The position numbers were made by a program, and so were the translations under genes. A DNA stretch of 64,000 nt from Haloarcula japonica DSM 6131. Its GTDB lineage: Archaea > Halobacteriota > Halobacteria > Halobacteriales > Haloarculaceae. Shown here piece by piece: positions 52,228 through 61,259 of the stretch (position 1 is its first letter; every line of letters starts with the position of its first letter). Where the stretch lies: assembly GCF_000336635.1 (NCBI RefSeq), contig NZ_AOLY01000002.1, positions 237 to 64,236 on the forward strand, given 5' to 3'. The notes under the pieces were generated by a model. The model made no database searches, was not told the origin of the DNA, and worked only from the letters and a program-made list of their open reading frames with translations.

Positions 52228-52341
52228 CGGCCCAGAACGACCTGCAGTCACTCAGCTCTGGACGGGTTTCCCGTCTCCATCGTTTTTCACACAGACGAGC
52301 AACAGCGCTATCGCTGTCGGTGAGTGCACACACTAGAGCGA

Positions 52342-52752
52342 CTATCTGTCGAGAAAGTCCGGCCTGTCGACAGCATCAGTGCTGTCGACTGACTGCCTGT
52401 CCAACAACTCCGAGGAATCGAGCGCCGACGGCAGGCCGTCACGGCCGCCAGTCGGTACGTCCGCTTCGTCGATGTACGTCTTCTCGCCGTTGATCAGATC
52501 GGCCCAGAGGGCGTCCCGGTCGGCGTTGGTCGTCTCCGCCGCTTCCTTCGCTTCGTTCCGCCCTTCGTCGTACGCGAGTTCGACCATGCTCTTGTGATAC
52601 GCCGAGTTCATCTCGGCGTAGATGGCTTCGAGTTCCTCGCGGTTGTACTCCCCGAGGCGCTCGGCGACGCCGATGGCGTAGGCCCGGTCGGTGGCCTCGT
52701 CCTTGTCGAGGCGTTCCCAGTCGGTCCCGAACTCGCGCTCGTAGCGGCTCAT
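52342..52752 (-). CDS. Partner protein of RAD55-like ATPase
   Basis: 136 aa, soluble, acidic. It begins SRYEREFGTDWERLDKDEAT and has a helical core LGEYNREELEAIYAEMNSAY and VELAYDEGRNEAKEAAE. I do not recognise a family. Its ATG overlaps the stop of the RAD55-like gene by 4 nt (ATGA), so the two are translationally coupled and may form a complex. Confidence 0.72.
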   Translation of the reverse strand: MSRYEREFGTDWERLDKDEATDRAYAIGVAERLGEYNREELEAIYAEMNSAYHKSMVELAYDEGRNEAKEAAETTNADRDALWADLINGEKTYIDEADVPTGGRDGLPSALDSSELLDRQSVDSTDAVDRPDFLDR

Positions 52753-53462
52753 GACTCCACTTTCCGGTCAGGATGGACCTGCAGTCCGGCGTCGGAGAAG
52801 GATATCTGTCGGATGTCGCAGTCGATGGCGGTGCCCCGCATCTTGATGACCTGGACGCCGCGGGTCATGCTCCCGTTTTCGAGGAAGTTGTGGAAGAAGA
52901 CGACGCCGTGGGCAAGGTAGTGTTCGTCGCTGTAGGACGATGGATCGGTCATCTCAGAGATGAGCAGCGTCGTCGCGTCCGTCTGTTTCAGCGCGGAGAG
53001 AAAGCCCGTGATCTCGTCTTCGACGTCGTTCATGAAATGCTGCAACAGCATGGTCGAGTCGATGACGACCCGCTGGATGTCGTTCTGTCTGATATAAGCG
53101 ACGAGCCGGTTCGTCAGACCGCCTTCGCTGCCGAACTGCGTGATCGTTCGTTTCCCACTCTCGGTGACGAGGTTCAGGAACTGAATGGCGTCGGACTGCA
53201 TCGCGCGGTCGAAGCCGAAGTCGTAGCCGGCCATGTCCTGCATCAGCTCCGTCTTGGTCTCGTGCATCGTTACGTACAGGCACGTCTCGCCCTCTTTGAC
53301 GCCCTGCGTGATGAACTGCGAACAGAAGGTGGTCTTCCCGCTGCCCGGCGGGCCGCTGACCACGTAGAGACGATTCGGGAGTAACCCCCCCTCAATGAGT
53401 TCGTCGAAGCCGGGGACCCCACTAGAGAGACGCATATCAGCTATCTGAGTCCGTCTGGACAT
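52749..53462 (-). CDS. RAD55/KaiC-like RecA-superfamily ATPase
   Basis: 237 aa, one RecA-type domain. Walker A is VVSGPPGSGKTTFCSQF (about 35-51), Walker B is RVVIDSTMLLQHF (about 134-146) with a Glu/Asp-free end, and a catalytic Glu lies in YVTMHETKTELM. Haloarchaeal proteins of this kind are labelled HTR-like or RAD55 family and may take part in signal transduction or DNA repair. It is coupled to the 136-aa gene. ATG at 53462 or 53435 (MRLSSGVPGFDEL) could be the start. Confidence 0.85.
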   Translation of the reverse strand: MSRRTQIADMRLSSGVPGFDELIEGGLLPNRLYVVSGPPGSGKTTFCSQFITQGVKEGETCLYVTMHETKTELMQDMAGYDFGFDRAMQSDAIQFLNLVTESGKRTITQFGSEGGLTNRLVAYIRQNDIQRVVIDSTMLLQHFMNDVEDEITGFLSALKQTDATTLLISEMTDPSSYSDEHYLAHGVVFFHNFLENGSMTRGVQVIKMRGTAIDCDIRQISFSDAGLQVHPDRKVES

Positions 53463-53508
53463 ATGCTTTCACATTCTATTTTCACCGGTGATAACTCATT
53501 CGGCTGCG

Positions 53509-54216
53509 TCAGCGTTCGATAGCGCTGGGGTGGCTATCGGCCAGTTCGAGCAGTCGCTCCGTCCCGGTCCCGTCGAACCGCATCGGCCGTCGCCACCACG
53601 GTCCCTTCCCCGAATCTGACGACAGTTCGGTGACAAGTCCGTTCGCATCGGTGCCGCCGCTCGGTGCCGACAGCGGGACCACTGTGTCGTACAGTCGTGA
53701 CTCCTCGGCGTTGCCACGAATGAGAACACGAGCGTCGAAGGGGTCGCGTTTCACGTGAGCGTTCGAGACGAACTGGGCCTGTTCCTCGGTCGAGAGGGTG
53801 CGATACTCCTCACCCGAGACCGCATCGCGGGCGAGTCGGAAGTGGCCGATGACGTGAGCCCCCCACTCCGGCGAAGCCCAGGCCGGGCACTCGCCAGCTA
53901 CCGATAGTGTCGCGTAGAAGAACAGGTAGTCGCCGGCCGACAGGTCCGAGAGTGGGCCGGCTTTCACGCCGTGTTCGTCGCCGTAGGTGTAGCGCTCGCC
54001 GCCGGCCTCGGGAAACTCCGGATCGAAGTGGACCGGTAGATCGGCCACCGCGGACACGTCGGTCCGCAGGTCGAGGTCGCCGTAGGTCGGCACGGGCTCG
54101 CTAGTCGATTTCGATTCAGGAATTGGGATATACTCGAATGTACCATCGGAGAACAGTGGCCCGCGAAAGCCGGGCTCGTTCGTGTTGGCTCCGACGTTGA
54201 TAGCGACGCTTCGCAT
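53509..54216 (-). CDS. Nmad3-like putative nucleotide-modification protein
   Basis: 235 aa, soluble. The start VAINVGANTNEPGFRGPLF followed by DGTFEYIPIPE matches the opening pattern of 'nucleotide modification associated domain 3' proteins, which are often found near DNA base-modification genes. Central GDYLFFYATLSVAGECPAWA and WGAHVIGHFRLARDAV support the same fold. A DNA-modification role is a hypothesis; no methylase or restriction gene is adjacent. ATG at 54216. Confidence 0.65.
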   Translation of the reverse strand: MRSVAINVGANTNEPGFRGPLFSDGTFEYIPIPESKSTSEPVPTYGDLDLRTDVSAVADLPVHFDPEFPEAGGERYTYGDEHGVKAGPLSDLSAGDYLFFYATLSVAGECPAWASPEWGAHVIGHFRLARDAVSGEEYRTLSTEEQAQFVSNAHVKRDPFDARVLIRGNAEESRLYDTVVPLSAPSGGTDANGLVTELSSDSGKGPWWRRPMRFDGTGTERLLELADSHPSAIER

Positions 54217-54267
54217 ACCAGGGGTTCGGTCGGTGCGGCAAAAGGACTGCCGGCGCGCTGTCGCCGA

Positions 54268-55173
54268 CTACTCCCTGTCTGGCGGCGAGAGGTCCCGCTG
54301 GAACTCGTCGAACTGCTCCAGCCCTTCTGGCAGGTCAACGGGCAGTTGCCGCTCGGCGCGGCGGTCGACGTTCGCCCCTTCGATGGGTTCTGCGACGGAC
54401 TCCCAGCCGTCCTTGACGGTCAGGGACTTCGCCGGCGTGCCGGCGGCGATGTGGTGGGCGGGGATGTCTTTACCGGCGATGGACTTCGCCGCGAGGATGG
54501 CGTTTTCGCCAATCTTGACGCCGGCCCGGACCATCGAGTCGTAGGTCAGACGCACGTCGTCCTCGATGATGGTGTGGTAGTTGTCGACATGGGTCTGGTC
54601 GACGGCATCGTGGTCGTGGCTGTAGACGTGAGTGTCATCGGAGATGGAGACACGGTCGCCGATAGTGAGCTTCCCGCGGTCGTCAAGATGGACGTCGTCG
54701 TGGACGACGACGTTGTCGCCGATCTCGATGTTGTGGCCGTAGGTAAAGGAGATACCCTTGAAGAAGCGACAGCCCTCGCCGCAGGACTCGAAGAGATGGT
54801 CAGCGAGCATCCGTCGGAACCGGAGCGCGAACTCGACGTTGTCCGCCATCGGCGTCGCGTCGAACTGCCGCCAGAGCCACTGCAGATGCTTCGAGCGTTT
54901 GAACCGCTCCTCGTCTTTCTCGGCGTAGTACTCGCTTTCGAGGGTCGTGTTACAGGGATCATACCCCTGCAGCCGGACCCGCTCGGCCGGAGAGATATCC
55001 GCGCCGTCCTGCCAGCGCTCGTAGGCCTCCCGGTCGCCGTGGAGGTCGACCAACACGTCAGTGACAACATCGCAGGTGTCCTCGTCACCGGAGAGGCGCT
55101 CGTCGACCTCGTCGATAAACGCCCTGAGCCCCTCTTCGGCGAGCGGTGGCAGCGACACGTGACGCTTCGTCAT
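54268..55173 (-). CDS. Left-handed beta-helix acyltransferase (LbetaH/hexapeptide family)
   Basis: 301 aa. The N-terminal ~130 residues are helical. The C-terminal part carries hexapeptide repeats typical of a left-handed beta-helix: YGHNIEIGDNVVVHDDVHLD, DRGKLTIGDRVSISDDTHVY, and VRAGVKIGENAILAAKSIAG, closing with DIPAHHIAAGTPAKSLTV. The nearest family is the maltose/galactoside O-acetyltransferase group. Catalytic His is likely in TYGHNIEI or THVYSHDHD. It probably acylates a sugar or other metabolite. ATG at 55173; the open frame to 56043 runs over the CPBP gene and is rejected. Confidence 0.85.
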   Translation of the reverse strand: MTKRHVSLPPLAEEGLRAFIDEVDERLSGDEDTCDVVTDVLVDLHGDREAYERWQDGADISPAERVRLQGYDPCNTTLESEYYAEKDEERFKRSKHLQWLWRQFDATPMADNVEFALRFRRMLADHLFESCGEGCRFFKGISFTYGHNIEIGDNVVVHDDVHLDDRGKLTIGDRVSISDDTHVYSHDHDAVDQTHVDNYHTIIEDDVRLTYDSMVRAGVKIGENAILAAKSIAGKDIPAHHIAAGTPAKSLTVKDGWESVAEPIEGANVDRRAERQLPVDLPEGLEQFDEFQRDLSPPDRE

Positions 55174-55311
55174 GTCGAGTACGTGGCTTCGCGGGCAGAT
55201 AGGGGTTTCCGTTACGTGAAACCTACCCAGTAACATCCGTGTCACGACACCGTGTGACACAGGATTCGGTGAGCAAGCCACAGTTAAGACGTCGCCGTTC
55301 CAGACGACGAC

Positions 55312-56325
55312 ATGGTCAGGTCGGACTTTATCATGGAGATACGGCGCTACATCGTCAATCCCGCCGAGCGCCGGCTGCGAGCGCCGTGGCGGGTCACACT
55401 GTGGGTGTTTCTCGCCGGGTTCGGCCTCATCCTCCTTTCGGGGGTGATCGCAGTGGTGTCGTCGGTAGTGCGCGTGACACCGACGGTCGCCGTCGCGCGC
55501 CAGATCGCGCTTTTCGCTGCCGGAACTGTCGTCGCCATCGGAGTCGGCTATCTGCTTGATCGGCGGACGCTTCCGGACTACGGGCTGGGATTTGACCACC
55601 AGTGGTGGCGCGACGCGGCTTTCGGCCTCGTGCTCGGAGTGGGACTTCCCACGCTCGTCCTGCTTATTGAGATGGCCGTCGGGTTCGTCACAGTCAGCGT
55701 CGCCCTCGCAACCGTCGACAGCGGGCCGCTCCCGCTGACTGCGTTCGGACCGCCGGTCGCCGTCCTTCTTCTGGGAGCCTTCTTCCTCGTTCAGGCGACC
55801 GCTGAGGAAATACTCGTCCGTGGCTATCTCCTGACGAACACGGCTGAGGGGCTCGCCGGCTGGGTGGGGAAGCGAGGCGCGGTCATCACTGCAACGGGAC
55901 TGACGGGCGCACTGTTCGGTGTCCTCCACTGGACGAATCCCAGCGCATCGCTGCTCAGTGTGGCCAACATCACCCTCTACGGCCTCCTGCTCGGTGCGTG
56001 TTACGTCCTGACCGGGCGACTCGGGGTCGCCAGCGGTTTCCACATCGCCTGGAACTACACACTGGCACTGCTTGGCTTCCCCGTCAGCGGCCTCCGGATG
56101 GGCGTCGCCCTACTCTCGACGACTGCGACCGGCCCCGAACTGGTGACCGGGGGTGGGTTCGGTCCCGAAGGGGGACTCATCGCCCTGCCGCTGCTCGCCG
56201 TCGGCGGAGCCGGACTGTACTGGTGGGTCCGCCGGGAGTACGGTGCGGTCGAGTTGCTCGACGACATTGCGACCCCACAGCTCCGGGTTCGGACGCGGTC
56301 CGACACGGCAAACCAAGACGGCTAA
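55312..56325 (+). CDS. CPBP family intramembrane metalloprotease
   Basis: 337 aa with about eight hydrophobic segments. The Abi/CPBP catalytic motifs are QATAEEILVRGYLLTNTAEG (Glu-Glu and Arg, about 160-178), LFGVLHWTNPSASL (His, about 203-216) and ASGFHIAWNYTLALLG (His and Asn). These enzymes cleave membrane-embedded peptides; in bacteria they relate to CAAX processing or bacteriocin immunity. Its substrate here is unknown. ATG at 55312, or the Met at 55333. Confidence 0.88.
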   Translation: MVRSDFIMEIRRYIVNPAERRLRAPWRVTLWVFLAGFGLILLSGVIAVVSSVVRVTPTVAVARQIALFAAGTVVAIGVGYLLDRRTLPDYGLGFDHQWWRDAAFGLVLGVGLPTLVLLIEMAVGFVTVSVALATVDSGPLPLTAFGPPVAVLLLGAFFLVQATAEEILVRGYLLTNTAEGLAGWVGKRGAVITATGLTGALFGVLHWTNPSASLLSVANITLYGLLLGACYVLTGRLGVASGFHIAWNYTLALLGFPVSGLRMGVALLSTTATGPELVTGGGFGPEGGLIALPLLAVGGAGLYWWVRREYGAVELLDDIATPQLRVRTRSDTANQDG

Positions 56326-56349
56326 GTGGACAGCGCCGCTACGTCGGGT

Positions 56350-57453
56350 ATGGAATATGCGACACTCGGAAACTCCGGCGTCGAAGTCTCGGAAGTCGGG
56401 TTCGGTGCCTGGGTTGTCGGTACGGACTGGTGGGGCGACCGCACTCGCGACGATGCCATCGACATGGTCCAGCACGCGCTCGACGAGGACGTGACGTTCT
56501 TCGATACCGGCGACGTATACGGCCACGGCGACAGCGAGGAGATCATCGGCGAGGCGCTGGCGGAACACCGCGACGAGGTGACGGTGTCGACGAAGATCGG
56601 CTACGATTTCTACAACAACCCACAGGCCGGCCACGGCGAACTCCCGAAGAAGGTCACGCCGGAGTGGGTCCACACCGCCGTCGACCGCTCGCTCGACCGC
56701 CTCGGCATGGACCACGTCGAACTGCTGATGCTCCACAACGCTAACGTCGACGAGGTCGACGAAGACGTGCTGGAGGCGCTCGACGAACTCCGCGAGGAAG
56801 GCAAGGTCGAGGCCATCGGCTGGGCGCTCGGCCCCTCCATCGGCTGGCTCGCCGAGGGCGACGCCGCCGTCGCCAACGAGTTCGACGCGCTCCAGACCGT
56901 CTTCAACCTCTTCGAGCAGACCCCCGGCCAGCACTTCATCGACACCATCCGTGAGCAAAACGCCGACACGTCGGTGCTCGCTCGCGTCCCCCATTCCTCG
57001 GGCCTGCTGAACGAGCAGGTCACCCCCGAGACGGAGTTCGAGGCCGACGACCACCGCGCGCACCGGCCGACGGAGTGGTACGAGACCGGCTTCGAGAAAC
57101 TGGAGACCCTGCGGTTCCTCGAACGCGCGGAACAGCGTTCCGCGGAGGATTCGAGCGGCGAACAGCCGCGAGAACGCGACGGCGAGCGGACGATGGGCCA
57201 GGCCGCTATCCAGTGGCTCCTCTACCACGACGAGGTGGCGTCGGTCACCCCGACGTTCCGGACCAACGCCGACATCGACGAGTGGGCCGGCGCGTCCGAC
57301 ACGCCGCCGCTCAGCGACGAAGAGTACGACCGCGTGCAAGAGCTGTACCAGGACAACTTCGGCATCGACCGTGACGACGGGATGGACGCCCTGCGCTCGT
57401 CGGTCGGCGGTGCGGACCTCGAAGAGACGGGCATGAAATCTGCTGGGGACTGA
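56350..57453 (+). CDS. Aldo/keto reductase, YghZ/tas-like
   Basis: 367 aa. The tetrad is in FFDTGDVYGHGDSEEI (Asp, Tyr), TVSTKIGYDFYNN (Lys) and VELLMLHNANVDEV (His). The C-terminal QAAIQWLLYHDEVASVTPTF and acidic tail are typical of the larger AKR subgroup (about 350 aa) that reduces methylglyoxal and other aldehydes. ATG at 56350 (EYATLGNSGVEVSEVGFG); GTG at 56326 would add eight residues. It follows the CPBP gene after 24 nt. Confidence 0.9.
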   Translation: MEYATLGNSGVEVSEVGFGAWVVGTDWWGDRTRDDAIDMVQHALDEDVTFFDTGDVYGHGDSEEIIGEALAEHRDEVTVSTKIGYDFYNNPQAGHGELPKKVTPEWVHTAVDRSLDRLGMDHVELLMLHNANVDEVDEDVLEALDELREEGKVEAIGWALGPSIGWLAEGDAAVANEFDALQTVFNLFEQTPGQHFIDTIREQNADTSVLARVPHSSGLLNEQVTPETEFEADDHRAHRPTEWYETGFEKLETLRFLERAEQRSAEDSSGEQPRERDGERTMGQAAIQWLLYHDEVASVTPTFRTNADIDEWAGASDTPPLSDEEYDRVQELYQDNFGIDRDDGMDALRSSVGGADLEETGMKSAGD

Positions 57454-57884
57454 CGGCAAGGCGTTGGAGCGCCGACCCACAGGCCACGGTAGACCAGGTG
57501 GGCAGCTACTTCTACCGCCGCTCACCTGATTTTCGCACCGTCCGAACACGGCGGTTGGACACTAAATCTCCAGTTGACAGTTTACCCCCGAAGAACACCG
57601 GCAACCAAACAGCCGTCTGTCGGTTCTCGGCTGGCACCCCTCTGTTTCAACAGGAGATGTACCGCCGTCTTGCGGTTGGGGTGGCGAAGTTTCACATTCA
57701 CCACGGTTCGTCTGACAGCCGCAAGACGCCAGACGGGAGTCGGTTCGAGGTGAAACGAAGGGGTTCGAGGCGCGAGACCGTTTCACATGCCTGTCCGGAT
57801 GAAGCGGTAGCAGGTGTCAGAGACTGCCGGAAAAATAGTCTGCAATCATCGGGTCGGGTAATAACTGCTACTAGCAGGTCCGGG
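57454..57884. other. 430-nt non-coding region, possibly with a transposase-tail fossil
   Basis: It lies between the aldo/keto reductase and radA stop codons. The minus strand at 57562-57786 keeps an open frame of 74 codons whose middle (ECETSPPQPQDGGTSPVETE) vaguely recalls C-terminal tails of haloarchaeal IS1341/TnpB-type proteins. No start, no core domain and no terminal repeats are visible. The right end (57787-57884) has nothing I recognise. Confidence 0.3.
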
Positions 57885-58940
57885 TTACTCGTTCAGCAGG
57901 CCGTCCTCTTCGACACGCATGACACCCTCGCCGTCCGGAAGGTTCGGCGCGTCGACGAGTTTGACGATCCGTTTGTTCCCCTTGGACTTCCGAAGGTACA
58001 TCCGGAACGTGGAGGTGTGGCCGAGGATGTTGCCACCGATGGGCTGTGTCGGGTCGCCGAAGAAGGAGTCCGGATTGGAGGCGACCTGGTTCGTGACGAC
58101 GACGGCGGTGTTGTTGAGGTCGCCGACCCGCATCAGGTCGTGGAGGTGCTTGTTGAGCTTCTGCTGACGGTCGGCGAGTTCGCCACGGCCGACGTACTCG
58201 GCCCGGAAGTGGGCGGTCAGCGAGTCGACGGCAAGCAGGCGGACGGGGAACTCCTCTTCCTGACTCTCGCTGGCGATCTCCTGGGCCTTCTCGGCCAGGA
58301 GGATCTGGTGGTTGGAGTTGAACGCCTTCGCGACGTGGATCTTCTCCAGCACGGAGGCGACGAGGTCATCAAGCAGGTCCTCGTCGGTGGGGTCTGCGTC
58401 GGCCTCCTCCTCGACGATGCCGTGGAGGACCATCGTGTCTGCCAGTACCTCGTCGGTGAGGCCCTTGACCATCTGTTCGATACGCTCGGGTCGGAACGTG
58501 TCCTCGGAGTCGACGAAGATAGCGCTACCCTCCAGACCGCCGTGTTCGGCCGGCAGCTGGACGTTGACCGAGAGCTGGTGGGTTACCTGGGACTTCCCGG
58601 CTCCGAATTCGCCGTACACCTCGGTGATGGACTGGGTCTCGACGCCGCCACCGAGCAGGTCGTCGACCTCGTCGACGCCCCAGGAGAGTTTCCCGATCTG
58701 TTCGCGGCGTTCGAGCACCGTCGATCCGGTTTCGAAGCCACCGATATCGGCCGCTTCGCGGGCGGCCTGGATGATGTCGGCTGCCGACGATTCGCCGATG
58801 TCGGCCGTGTTCGACAGTTCGCCGGGCGAGGCGACCGCAATCCCCTGGTAGGAGTCGTAGCCGTTGTCTTCGAGTTTCTCTGCTGTCGCCGGACCGACAC
58901 CCGGCAGCTCTTCGAGGTCCTCACTTGCGGACATGGACAT
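57885..58940 (-). CDS. radA: DNA repair and recombination protein RadA
   Basis: 351 aa archaeal RecA/Rad51 orthologue that forms filaments on single-stranded DNA and exchanges strands. The N-terminal helix-hairpin-helix domain has [20 protein letters not shown] (about 9-28). The ATPase core has Walker [16 protein letters not shown] (about 107-121) and Walker [22 protein letters not shown]2 loop region [20 protein letters not shown] is followed by the typical [20 protein letters not shown] ending. No intein is present. A TATA box at 58959-58965 is about 20 nt upstream, so expression is leaderless; ATG at 58940 or 58934. Confidence 0.96.
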   Translation of the reverse strand: MSMSASEDLEELPGVGPATAEKLEDNGYDSYQGIAVASPGELSNTADIGESSAADIIQAAREAADIGGFETGSTVLERREQIGKLSWGVDEVDDLLGGGVETQSITEVYGEFGAGKSQVTHQLSVNVQLPAEHGGLEGSAIFVDSEDTFRPERIEQMVKGLTDEVLADTMVLHGIVEEEADADPTDEDLLDDLVASVLEKIHVAKAFNSNHQILLAEKAQEIASESQEEEFPVRLLAVDSLTAHFRAEYVGRGELADRQQKLNKHLHDLMRVGDLNNTAVVVTNQVASNPDSFFGDPTQPIGGNILGHTSTFRMYLRKSKGNKRIVKLVDAPNLPDGEGVMRVEEDGLLNE

Positions 58941-58958
58941 GCCTTGTGCATCTGGGGG

Positions 58959-58965
58959 TATAAAG
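58959..58965 (-). promoter_or_regulatory. TATA box for radA
   Basis: CTTTATA on the minus strand, 19-25 nt before the ATG at 58940 and 25-31 nt before the ATG at 58934. The spacing slightly favours the downstream ATG. Confidence 0.6.
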
Positions 58966-59064
58966 CCTCGTTAACACCAGAGTGAAAGTGAAAGTGTGGG
59001 ACGGCAGCGGGACGGTTCGGGACGGAATCGGGAGTTTTAGATGGGGAGGGGAGTGGAAGTGCGG

Positions 59065-59535
59065 TCAAAACGGACTCAAACCGGGGACCGCCCGACCAAG
59101 GGAGAAGAGCAACAGCGCCCCTAGCAAAAAGAGCCCAGTCAACACCCTCTCGGACACTGGTAGTATCCCTTCGCCGAACGCACCGACAAGGAGGAGGGTA
59201 ATGGCAGCCATACCGGGAACCGGTCTGGAGCGGATCGAGTGCCAACGCAGCCACAGCGACCACTGGAGGCCGTCAAGCTGTGAGATAATGCGTGTCGCAA
59301 ATGAGCGACGTGCGTCCGGGTTCTCGGCGGGCTCGAGCGTATCGAGGTCCCCGCGAGCGACCGTCACCACTTCGCCGGTGTGGACCCGACGGCCGGCCGC
59401 GTCGCCGACTAACAGCAGCGTCACGGAATCATCGTCCGTGCCGACGATGCGGTAGACACCGTCGGGAACGCGGCTGTCGGGGCCGGCCGCAGTCGGCCGG
59501 ACGTGATTGCCGGGATCGACGCCGCCGTCGGTCAT
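59065..59535 (-). CDS. Membrane protein at the end of the htpX-pspAB group
   Basis: 156 aa. The soluble N-terminal ~95 residues include DGVYRIVGTDDDSVTLLLVG and RVHTGEVVTVARGDLDTLEP, resembling a small beta-barrel. Two hydrophobic segments follow: VPGMAAITLLLVGAFGEGIL (about 107-126) and VLTGLFLLGALLLFSLGRAV (about 132-151). I do not recognise the family. It starts just after the pspAB stop, hence it is probably co-transcribed with pspAB and htpX. Confidence 0.75.
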   Translation of the reverse strand: MTDGGVDPGNHVRPTAAGPDSRVPDGVYRIVGTDDDSVTLLLVGDAAGRRVHTGEVVTVARGDLDTLEPAENPDARRSFATRIISQLDGLQWSLWLRWHSIRSRPVPGMAAITLLLVGAFGEGILPVSERVLTGLFLLGALLLFSLGRAVPGLSPF

Positions 59536-59536
59536 G

Positions 59537-60154
59537 TCACTCCCAGGGGTGGTAGCCGGGGCGGTCAGGCCACAGCGGATACCAGTACTCCTTGTCGTCC
59601 TCGACGGAGATCTCGTCGCTGAGATTGCTGTCCAGTTTGAATTCTGCGGAGGTGTTGCGCTCGTGGCTGTCGTGGGGGTCCGGCGCGAACGGATAGTACG
59701 CGCCCCGTCGGAAGGAGTACACCCAGTAGACGGTCTGGTCGTCGCGCGTGTGCTCGAACGCGAACAGCGCCGCGAGCAGGCGCGAGCCGTAGCGCCGCTC
59801 GACGAGCGTGTCCGCGGCGAAGTGAATCGACGTGAGCAGGTCCTCGAAGTCGTTGTCGTGCAGGACGACCCACTGGTAGCCGTGGTCGTCGGTCTCGAAG
59901 GTCGCCCGTGTCCCCGTCTCGACCATCCCCGCGTCGAGGATGGACTCGACCTCGTCGACGGCATCTTGGAAGTCTGTACTATCCACGTCGGCGAAACACA
60001 GCGCCGCCTCGCCGGTCGACTCGTACCCCAGGTCGGCCTCCATCGTGATGTAGGCGGTACTCATCCCGAACAGGTCATCAGGGTCGGCATCGCGCGTCGC
60101 GTCGGCCTCGGCTTTCACCCCGAGAACGCTCTTGAGTCCGTCGAGCAGTCCCAT
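59537..60154 (-). CDS. pspAB: PspA-associated protein PspAB
   Basis: 205 aa soluble protein. It starts GLLDGLKSVLGVKAEADATR and has SIHFAADTLVERRYGSRLLA, FAFEHTRDDQTVYWVYSFRR and GAYYPFAPDPHDSHERN. This matches PspAB, a partner found with PspA and often with HtpX in archaea; the phage-shock response protects membranes under stress. No pspA gene is in the window. The upstream gene in the same direction is htpX. ATG at 60154. Confidence 0.85.
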   Translation of the reverse strand: MGLLDGLKSVLGVKAEADATRDADPDDLFGMSTAYITMEADLGYESTGEAALCFADVDSTDFQDAVDEVESILDAGMVETGTRATFETDDHGYQWVVLHDNDFEDLLTSIHFAADTLVERRYGSRLLAALFAFEHTRDDQTVYWVYSFRRGAYYPFAPDPHDSHERNTSAEFKLDSNLSDEISVEDDKEYWYPLWPDRPGYHPWE

Positions 60155-60258
60155 ATGCGAGCCCCTACGGGCCGGAGCCCAAGGTGGTTTGCGTCTCGAC
60201 TAGTCGGTGGGTCTGTATTCGGTGACGCGTATTCGAACAGCCAGAACGCCAGCTAAAA

Positions 60259-61137
60259 TTAGCGGCCTTCGAGTTCGCGTTCGAGGTTCTGGAGGCGGTC
60301 GATGCGCTTCTCGGTCGAGGGGTGAGTGCTGGCCAGACGGCCGATCCAGCCGACGCTGATCGGGATGATGAAGAAAGCGTTCATCTCAGCCTGGTCACGC
60401 ATATCGTCTTTCGGGACTTTGTCCATCCGACCGTCGATTTTCATCAGCGCGTTCGCAAGGGCGGCGGGCTTGCCGGTAATCATCGCGCCGCCGCGGTCGG
60501 CAGCGTACTCGCGGTAGCGGCTGAGCGTCCGAATCAACAGGAACGAGATGATCCAGACGACCAGCGAGATGAGGATGGCGACGATGACGGGGACCTGTTG
60601 CCCGCCGCGTTCGCGGCCGCCGCTGAACAGCCAACCCCAGCGGACGATGAGGAAGGCAATCGTCGAGAGAAACGACGCGATGGTCATCACCATCACGTCG
60701 CGGTTCTTGATGTGGGCCAGTTCGTGGGCGATGACGCCTTCCAGTTCGTCCTGGTCCAGCGTGTCCATGATGCCCGTCGTCACGCAGACAGCCGAACTGC
60801 TCTTTGACCGGCCGGTGGCGAAGGCGTTGGGCACCCGGGAGTCGGCGACGGCGACTTTCGGCTTCGGGAGGTCGGCCTGCTGGGCGAGGCGGTCGACGGT
60901 CCGGTGGAGTTCCGGATACTCCTCCGGTTCGACCGTCCGGGCCCCCATCGAGTACAGGGCGAGCTTGTCGCTGAAGAAGAACTGCGCGCCCAGGAACAGC
61001 CCCATGACGACGACGATGAGCGCGAGGTTCTCGAAATACAGCGTGAGCGCTCCGATAAAGACGAGATATAGCGCGAACAGCAGGAACATCGTCAGGGCCA
61101 TCCGGCCACGGAGCCCCCAGTCTGTTTGCCATTCCAT
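60259..61137 (-). CDS. htpX: Protease HtpX (M48 family)
   Basis: 292 aa membrane zinc metalloprotease. Two N-terminal hydrophobic segments (about 12-30, 34-52), the zinc-binding motif GVIAHELAHIKNRDVMVM (about 133-150), two more hydrophobic segments (about 152-210), and the third zinc ligand region SRYREYAADRGGAMITGKPA (Glu near 221). A motif EKRIDRLQNLERELEGR ends the protein. HtpX degrades misfolded membrane proteins. It forms a minus-strand group with pspAB and the 156-aa membrane protein. Confidence 0.94.
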   Translation of the reverse strand: MEWQTDWGLRGRMALTMFLLFALYLVFIGALTLYFENLALIVVVMGLFLGAQFFFSDKLALYSMGARTVEPEEYPELHRTVDRLAQQADLPKPKVAVADSRVPNAFATGRSKSSSAVCVTTGIMDTLDQDELEGVIAHELAHIKNRDVMVMTIASFLSTIAFLIVRWGWLFSGGRERGGQQVPVIVAILISLVVWIISFLLIRTLSRYREYAADRGGAMITGKPAALANALMKIDGRMDKVPKDDMRDQAEMNAFFIIPISVGWIGRLASTHPSTEKRIDRLQNLERELEGR

Positions 61138-61259
61138 ACGCAGTGATAGACGGTCGACACTCTAAAACCTCGCTATCATGGGAAAGTACCACACGGCAGG
61201 CGAGCGGCCCCGGCAGTCGGAACACACGGCTTAAACGGTTCAGTACAGTAGGACCGGTA

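Noticed and set aside
55174-56043. N-terminal extension of the beta-helix acyltransferase to 591 aa
   Set aside because: The extension lies antisense to the CPBP protease gene, is rich in Arg/His/Gln and has no homology pattern; ATG at 55173 gives a normal family start.
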